Shown piece by piece: positions 59,358 to 64,000 of a stretch of 64,000 bases of DNA (the first letter of the stretch is position 1; the number at the start of each line of letters is the position of its first letter). The stretch covers positions 1 to 64,000 of the forward strand of contig NZ_BJND01000041.1 in assembly GCF_006539505.1 (NCBI RefSeq), in the 5' to 3' direction. Position numbers and translations under genes: made by a program. This DNA comes from Streptomyces spinoverrucosus (GTDB taxonomy: Bacteria; Actinomycetota; Actinomycetes; Streptomycetales; Streptomycetaceae). Below the pieces are notes generated by a model. The model saw nothing but the letters and a program-made list of their open reading frames with translations, searched no databases and had not been told where the DNA came from.

Positions 59358-61906
59358 CACTGCTCCCCCGTTCCGGTCCGCGCGACCTCCGCGCTCAGCC
59401 CCGTGCCGAGTTCGTCGTCGGCATCCAGGCAGCGGCCGCCGCTCGCCACCGCGATCAGGGCGTCCGGCTTGCCCGCGGCGCAGCCGCCGTTCGCCAGGGA
59501 CACCATGGTGATCGGCACGTTCGTCAGACGTGCCCGGCTCAGGAGGTCGTCGAGGCGGGCGCCGGTGAGGCGGCCGGTGTCCTCGTCGTCGGTGATGTGC
59601 ACGATCAGCTGGGGCCGGTCGTCGTCGGCGCCGCGCTCCGCCATGTCGTCGAGCGCGGCCACCAGGGCGGCGTACGGATCGGCCTCGGCGTCCCGGACCC
59701 GGGCCCCGGCGTCGATCGCGGCCTCGGCGGACCGGCGGCTGTGCGGGCCGAAGGGCAGCAGGGTCTCGTACGAGCGGTCCTCGGTCTCCGCCACCGCCCA
59801 CACGCCGTACTCGTCCCGCCCCCCGAGCCCGTCCAGCGACTGCTTCAGCAGGCCGGGGCCGCCGCTCGGCCCCTGCCACAGCCCGGCCATCGAACCGGAG
59901 CTGTCGAGCAGGAACAGCACCCGCCCGGGCCCGCGCGCGTCGCGGTACTTGCGCAGGGCCGTCTCCATCGCGTCCCGCCCGGCGGACTCGATGAGCAGGG
60001 ACGGCGCGGGCAGTATCCCCTCGGCGGCCTCGTCCGGCTCCAGCAGGGCCCGGTCGCCGGTAGCGGCGCGGAACCCGGCCGCGCCGAACGCGGCCCGTCC
60101 GCCCTCCCCGGCGAGCCACGCCCGAAAGTCCTCGGCCGCCTCGTCGCGCGCGGCCCGGTCCCGGTCGGCGCCCTCCCAGCGGACCCGCACGAAGACGGGC
60201 TCCAGGCCCGGTACGTCGCCGGGGTACTGGGCGGTGCGCGGGCTGCGCGTCGTACGGTCGCAGCCGACGCCGCTCTTCATCAGGAACTCCGGTACGAGAG
60301 CGGCGGTGCGGTGGTCGACGGCGTCGTCGTCGGGCAGCGCGCACAGCAGGTCGGCGGCGGTGGGGGAGGGCGGTCCCGGCGGCGCGAGCTGCTGCTCCAC
60401 CCGGCCCGGGTCGGCGCCCGTGCCGTACAGGCCGATCGTGGCGAGCAGCGCCGCGTCGGCGAACTCCGGGTCGGGACGGCGTACTTCGGCGTCCTCGTGC
60501 CGCTCGCGCAGGGCGTCGAGCATCCCGGTCAGCGGGCCGCCGACCCGCTCGTCCAGGGAGGTGGCGGCGAGCTTCGCGGGCACGGCCAGCACGATCGGGG
60601 AGTACGCCAGCGCCCGGTCGTCCGGCTCCAGGCGGGCCAGCGCGTCCGTGTCCTGGCCGGTGGTGACGCGGGCGACGTCCGCCCGCGAGGCGGGAATCCA
60701 GACGTCGGGCTGCGGGCCGATGTCGCGCTGCGGGTTGAGGTCCTCGTCGCGGGGCTCGTGCCAGGCGGCCGACTCGCGGCGCAGCGCGGTGACCGCGTCG
60801 GCGGAGCCCGCGCTGTAGACGGTGATGCCGCTGCGCCGGCAGCCGTCGCCGGTGGTGTTCGCCTCCGACGTCAGATACGCGTCGGCCGCCGCGCCGACCG
60901 TCGCCTCCAGGTCGGGGTCGGTCAGGACGCGCAGCTCCAGGGGCGGGGCGCAGTCGGCGGAGCCGCCGACGAGGCCGATGAGGCCGTACACACCGAGGCC
61001 GGTGGCCGTGAGGGAGAGCAGGACGGTGGTCCAGGCCAGGCGGCGGGCGGCCCGGAGCACGCCGGGTAAGCGGCGCAGGCGGGCGGTGAGCGGGCCGCCC
61101 GGGGGCACGTGCGGGGGCTGCTGGGGCGGCCGTACGACACCGGGGCCGGGACGCGTCAGCCGTACGCCCTCCCGCGCCGACAGCAGCACGTCCTCGTCGT
61201 GCTCCGCCCGGCTCTGCGGCGTCCACGGCTCCTTGCGCAGCGTCTCGTGCCGCCCCTCGGTCATCCGCTTGCGCAGCGCGTCCGAGACGTCCCGGAACCC
61301 CAGCTCACCAGGCGCGTCGAGCAGGTGCAGCAGCTCCCCGGTGAACGGCGTCGGTGTCCCGCCGTCCCCCGCGTCGGTGCGGTGGTTGGCCTGCACGCTC
61401 ATCAGCAGCAGGACGCGCCGCTTGTCCCGGAAGTGCTCCCAGATCCACGCCGCGTTGCCCGCGAAACAGCAGTCCAGGATCACCACGATCCGCTCGGCCG
61501 GGCTGCTGGCCAGCCAGGTCAGCACGGTCGTGAACATCTCCGCGCCGGGGAACACGGCGTGCCCGCCCGCGATCACGCTCGCGTTGCGCATCTGCAGGAA
61601 CAGCTCGTCGCCCGCGCTGGGAATGGCGCCGTGCCCGGCGAAGTACAGCAGGAGCAGCCCCTCGGCCTCCTCGGCGGCCGTGCGCAGCGCGCGGTCGAAG
61701 TCGTCCAGCGAGGGCGAGCGTTCGACGGTGATCTGGTCCGCGGCGAAGACCCCGCCGCGGGCGAGGGTGTCCCGGAGCCGGTCCAGGTTGTGCTTGACGG
61801 CCGGGAGGTCGCCCGGCACACCGTGCGGCGGCTCGGTGAAGTCGTACGTGGAGACACCCACCAGCAGTGCCCGGTTCACCCGCCCCCGCGGGTCGAAACG
61901 GGTCAC
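59357..61906 (-). CDS. Caspase-TM-substrate-binding-VWA fusion (conflict effector/receptor)
   Basis: This 849-residue protein starts at GTG 61906, 4 bp after the EACC1 stop. Residues 10-230 are a C14 caspase domain with intact His92 (YFAGHGA) and Cys147 (ILDCCFAG). Residues about 287-312 are a membrane helix (WTTVLLSLTATGLGVYGLIG). Residues about 325-650 resemble the substrate-binding part and residues about 680-849 the VWA part (VLFLLDSSGSM, MIDAS DxSxS) of actinobacterial substrate-binding-VWA lipoproteins. With no signal peptide, the caspase faces the cytosol and the SBP-VWA part lies outside, giving a receptor-protease layout. Confidence 0.88.
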   Translation of the reverse strand: MTRFDPRGRVNRALLVGVSTYDFTEPPHGVPGDLPAVKHNLDRLRDTLARGGVFAADQITVERSPSLDDFDRALRTAAEEAEGLLLLYFAGHGAIPSAGDELFLQMRNASVIAGGHAVFPGAEMFTTVLTWLASSPAERIVVILDCCFAGNAAWIWEHFRDKRRVLLLMSVQANHRTDAGDGGTPTPFTGELLHLLDAPGELGFRDVSDALRKRMTEGRHETLRKEPWTPQSRAEHDEDVLLSAREGVRLTRPGPGVVRPPQQPPHVPPGGPLTARLRRLPGVLRAARRLAWTTVLLSLTATGLGVYGLIGLVGGSADCAPPLELRVLTDPDLEATVGAAADAYLTSEANTTGDGCRRSGITVYSAGSADAVTALRRESAAWHEPRDEDLNPQRDIGPQPDVWIPASRADVARVTTGQDTDALARLEPDDRALAYSPIVLAVPAKLAATSLDERVGGPLTGMLDALRERHEDAEVRRPDPEFADAALLATIGLYGTGADPGRVEQQLAPPGPPSPTAADLLCALPDDDAVDHRTAALVPEFLMKSGVGCDRTTRSPRTAQYPGDVPGLEPVFVRVRWEGADRDRAARDEAAEDFRAWLAGEGGRAAFGAAGFRAATGDRALLEPDEAAEGILPAPSLLIESAGRDAMETALRKYRDARGPGRVLFLLDSSGSMAGLWQGPSGGPGLLKQSLDGLGGRDEYGVWAVAETEDRSYETLLPFGPHSRRSAEAAIDAGARVRDAEADPYAALVAALDDMAERGADDDRPQLIVHITDDEDTGRLTGARLDDLLSRARLTNVPITMVSLANGGCAAGKPDALIAVASGGRCLDADDELGTGLSAEVARTGTGEQ

Positions 61907-61910
61907 CGGT

Positions 61911-62270
61911 CTACCCGTCGAGGTCCACTGGTTCCACGCGGCCCTCGGGCGGATCGCCGTCCTCCACCTCGCGCCGGTTGTCCCGCCAGGCCTCCACGGC
62001 CCGGCCGACCTGCACGATCAGCTGGTTGAAGCCCACGGTCGCGGCCGCGCTGACCAGCGCGACGACGATCTCCATGCCGACGCCCATGGGAGCGCCGGTC
62101 TCGTCGGTGCGGCGCCGCTCGTGGATGCGGAGCGTCCCCGCCCGCACCAGCTCGTCCAGGCCCTGTTCCCGCTCCAGCCACTTGCGCAGCGCGCCGATGT
62201 CGCTCTCGGTCGCGGTCTCGTCCAACCGGACGCGGATGACCCGGCCCGCCACTTGGTCCCCGTCAGCCAT
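61911..62270 (-). CDS. EACC1-type effector-associated protein
   Basis: This 119-residue protein (MADGDQVAGRVIRVRLDETA) has the EACC1 pattern: strands and helix ATESDIGALRKWLEREQGLD, then IHERRRTDETGAPMGVGMEI, and a hydrophobic helix VVALVSAAATVGFNQLIVQV. EACC1 is a small constant partner of effectors such as caspases in NTP-dependent or STAND conflict systems. It is 4 bp upstream of the caspase gene on the same strand, so the two are translated together. The hydrophobic helix could insert in a membrane or pack on the effector. Confidence 0.8.
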   Translation of the reverse strand: MADGDQVAGRVIRVRLDETATESDIGALRKWLEREQGLDELVRAGTLRIHERRRTDETGAPMGVGMEIVVALVSAAATVGFNQLIVQVGRAVEAWRDNRREVEDGDPPEGRVEPVDLDG

Positions 62271-62322
62271 AACTCACCATCATGGCACCGGGGTTGCCGC
62301 CTGGGGAGGGTCCGGACGCGGG

Positions 62323-63378
62323 TCAGTGCTGGGTCTGGAGCTGCCGCAGCTGCCGGTGTACGTGGTCCAGGGCGCCGACCCGCCGCCCCGGCACCCGGCC
62401 GCGCACCTCGGCGAGCACCGCCCCGAGTTCACGGGCCCGCGCCGGGTCCCTGATCTCGCCCCACTGGTGGTGGGCGCGGTCGACGGCCGCCTCGACGGCG
62501 GGCGCGTCCGGCGCCTGCCCGGCGGCCAGCCGCGTCGACGCGACCGCGAGCCAGGTACGGCAGCTGCGGGCCGCGTCGCCCGCGAACATCGCCAGGTCCG
62601 CCCGGACCTCCGTCCAGTGCAGCGCCTCCTCGGAGGCGGCGCCGTGCGCCCGTGCCGCCGCCTGCTCCCACCGGGCGGCCAGCGCGTCGGCGTCGCCGTG
62701 CCGCCCGGCCTGTACGGCGACGGAGATGGCGGCGTGCGGATCGCTCACGCCGGGCGCCCGCGCGGCGAGCACGATCCCGGGGGCTTCGCCCGTGATCCGG
62801 TGCAGCGCCTGCTGGTGCAGCTGCTCCACGGGCGGCCGGTGCCCGCTGCGGAGTATGGTCGCGACGGCCTTCATGTACGACGGGTCGGCCACCGTACGCC
62901 GGTGGGGCGGCGGCGCGATCCGCCCGTACACGGCGCAGTTCCGCCCGGAGTCGAGCGGCGTGGTGCGCAGCTGTTCCCAGGTCTCCGCGTCCGCGTGCAG
63001 ATCGAGGAAGACGGTGGTGGTGCCCGGCGCGCGCAGCCGCAGTTCCTCCCGGAACCAGTGCCAGGGGAAGCCCGTGTAGCGCACGGTGGCCGGGGTCGTG
63101 CGCGCCAGCGCCAGATGCGGCAGCCGCTGCCGCCGGTCCAGCAGGAGCTGCCCGGTGACGAAAACCGTCAGCGGGCCCACGGTCCCGGCGGCCGCCCTCA
63201 GCCGCGTCAGCACGGCCTGCGGCTCCACCGGGTCGGCCAGCTCGACGACGTTCGCGGTGTCCGTGCCCGCCAGCACCCCGGGCGCGACGGCCGCCAGCAC
63301 GGGAAGCACCGTCGCCGCATCCACCAGCCGCCCCTTCCCCACGGGTGCGGCGGCCACCAGCAACACGGTCCCCGGCAT
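62323..63378 (-). CDS. Hypothetical protein with a degenerate caspase-like N-domain
   Basis: This 351-residue protein starts at ATG 63378 with GGGAGGGACC. No family was recognised by name. The N-terminal 150 residues follow the caspase strand order: TVLLVAAAP, GPLTVFVTGQLLLD (71-81, where YFAGHG would be) and TTVFLDLHAD (121-130, where ILDCCFAG would be). Neither catalytic residue is present, so it would be inactive. The C-terminus (about 215-345) is helical and repeat-like (HGDADALAARWEQAAARAHG, RADLAMFAGDAARSCRTWLA). Its place directly upstream of EACC1 and the caspase gene supports a regulatory role. Confidence 0.6.
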   Translation of the reverse strand: MPGTVLLVAAAPVGKGRLVDAATVLPVLAAVAPGVLAGTDTANVVELADPVEPQAVLTRLRAAAGTVGPLTVFVTGQLLLDRRQRLPHLALARTTPATVRYTGFPWHWFREELRLRAPGTTTVFLDLHADAETWEQLRTTPLDSGRNCAVYGRIAPPPHRRTVADPSYMKAVATILRSGHRPPVEQLHQQALHRITGEAPGIVLAARAPGVSDPHAAISVAVQAGRHGDADALAARWEQAAARAHGAASEEALHWTEVRADLAMFAGDAARSCRTWLAVASTRLAAGQAPDAPAVEAAVDRAHHQWGEIRDPARARELGAVLAEVRGRVPGRRVGALDHVHRQLRQLQTQH

Positions 63379-63456
63379 GGTCCCTCCCTGTCGATCACGT
63401 ACGTCAGCACCGTAACCGCTGTGCGCGCCGCCGGGCCCGGGACCGCTGACGCCCGC

Positions 63457-64000
63457 CTAAATCCTCCGCACCGCCAACACCGTCGTGTCGTCCTCCAGGT
63501 GCCCCCGGGAGTGCCGCAGCACCCCGTCCCGTACGAGGGCCGCCAGGCGCCGTGGCCTCGCGGTGCGCGGGTCCGCGGTGAGGGCGCGGGTCACCTCGAC
63601 GGCCAGCGGGTAGAACGTGCCGTCCGGGGCGCGGGCCTCGGTCACTCCGTCCGTGGTGAGCAGGAGGGTCTCGTCGGCGGCGAAGGGGAAGCGGCGGACC
63701 GGAGGCAGGGTGGGCACGTCCGGGCGGACGAGGTCGCCGAGGCCGAGCGGGAGGCCGCCGGCCGTGGGAAGGGTGCGGACGCCGTGCGGGCCCGCGATGA
63801 GCGGGGGGTCGTGGCCGAAGTTGACGACGTCCACCGCGTCCTGCGCGTCCTGCGGGAAGTCGAGCAGCACGGCGGTGGCGAAACGGTCGAAGTCCGAACG
63901 GCCGAGGGCGGCGATGTGGTCCCGGTGGCTCCGGATGCGTACCTCCAGCCGCTCGGCGACCGTGGTGATGTCCGGCTCGTGGTAGGCGCACTCGCGGAAC
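63457..64000 (-). CDS. PP2C/SpoIIE-type serine phosphatase (N-terminus cut by window edge)
   Basis: The frame is open to the right edge. The visible about 180 residues run from FRECAYHEPDITTVAERLEV to TAG 63457. They include FDRFATAVLLDFPQDAQDAV, DVVNFGHDPPLIAGPHGVR, LPLGLGD, ETLLLTTDGVTEARAPDGTF (metal-binding DG) and HLEDDTTVLAVRRI, all typical of SpoIIE/RsbU phosphatases. These dephosphorylate anti-sigma-factor antagonists. The N-terminal sensor part is outside the window. It lies upstream of the caspase-like gene on the same strand. Confidence 0.9.
   Translation of the reverse strand, partial: FRECAYHEPDITTVAERLEVRIRSHRDHIAALGRSDFDRFATAVLLDFPQDAQDAVDVVNFGHDPPLIAGPHGVRTLPTAGGLPLGLGDLVRPDVPTLPPVRRFPFAADETLLLTTDGVTEARAPDGTFYPLAVEVTRALTADPRTARPRRLAALVRDGVLRHSRGHLEDDTTVLAVRRI

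Noticed and set aside
57843..60818. Plus-strand 991-residue frame over the lipoprotein and caspase genes
   Set aside because: Both minus-strand genes have strong motifs and a 4-nt overlap; the plus frame has none.

Overview
The window is high-GC actinobacterial chromosome and almost certainly comes from a Streptomyces. The evidence is very high GC at third codon positions, GTG starts with GTGA/ATGA overlaps, Streptomyces-restricted families (SCO2400-like zinc-ribbon protein, FxSxx-COOH system proteins, DUF2637, ANTAR regulator) and rare TTA (bldA-type) codons confined to a few accessory genes. No rRNA, tRNA or CRISPR array was recognised.

Region 1 (1-20566) is one side of a Streptomyces contractile injection system (eCIS/CIS) locus. 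On the minus strand, listed from the regulator leftwards, it holds a LuxR-type regulator, a very large secreted TolB/CARDB-like protein, a DUF4255 cap-type protein, an AAA+ ATPase, the sheath, the inner tube, a small zinc-motif protein, a DUF6760 protein, a 1112-residue Pro/Ala-rich protein with a 105-bp tandem repeat, a second tube protein, a LysM baseplate protein, a VgrG-like spike and a PAAR tip that runs off the left edge. On the plus strand lie a DUF4157 protein carrying a DNA/RNA non-specific endonuclease signature (a probable cargo) and a single-span membrane protein.

Region 2 (20754-31244) holds a Tat-exported flavin amine oxidase, TerB-like and DUF4287 proteins, a DUF2637 membrane protein, a GT2-GtrA glycosyltransferase, and a beta-lactam module. 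The module has a class A beta-lactamase and a MecA_N-type penicillin-binding protein divergent from a LysR regulator and a second, apparently cytosolic, beta-lactamase-fold protein, with nested dyads between the divergent starts.

Region 3 (31299-42268) looks like an NTP-dependent conflict/RiPP island: trypco2, an EAD2-VMAP-like protein, a giant SAV_2336/NB-ARC/TPR protein (FxsT type), an aKG-HExxH peptide beta-hydroxylase with a 59-residue FxSxx-like precursor, an EAD2-linked trypsin-like protease, and a condensation-domain enzyme translationally coupled to the protease. Three of these genes carry in-frame TTA codons. A 158-bp MITE-like element lies between the convergent halves.

Region 4 (42457-52170) is mostly metabolic or exported functions: lysyl oxidase, SCO2400-like protein, GH13 alpha-glucosidase, short GrpE, M24 peptidase, lipoprotein, nucleoside hydrolase, and a short threonyl-tRNA synthetase. 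The synthetase is preceded by what looks like a threonine attenuator (an 18-residue leader with three Thr codons, then a 13-bp hairpin). The 3' end of this thrS has an apparent 1-nt frameshift.

Region 5 (52256-57961) contains a decayed tnpB element beside an MMPL transporter remnant, a lipoprotein, a GAF-ANTAR protein, a 57-residue secreted-peptide ORF divergent from an XRE-TPR regulator (an RRNPP-like arrangement), and a ComB-type phosphatase.

Region 6 (58002-64000) is a second conflict module: EACC1, a caspase-TM-substrate-binding-VWA fusion protein, a coupled substrate-binding lipoprotein, a protein whose strand layout suggests an inactive caspase fold, and a PP2C/SpoIIE phosphatase cut by the right edge.
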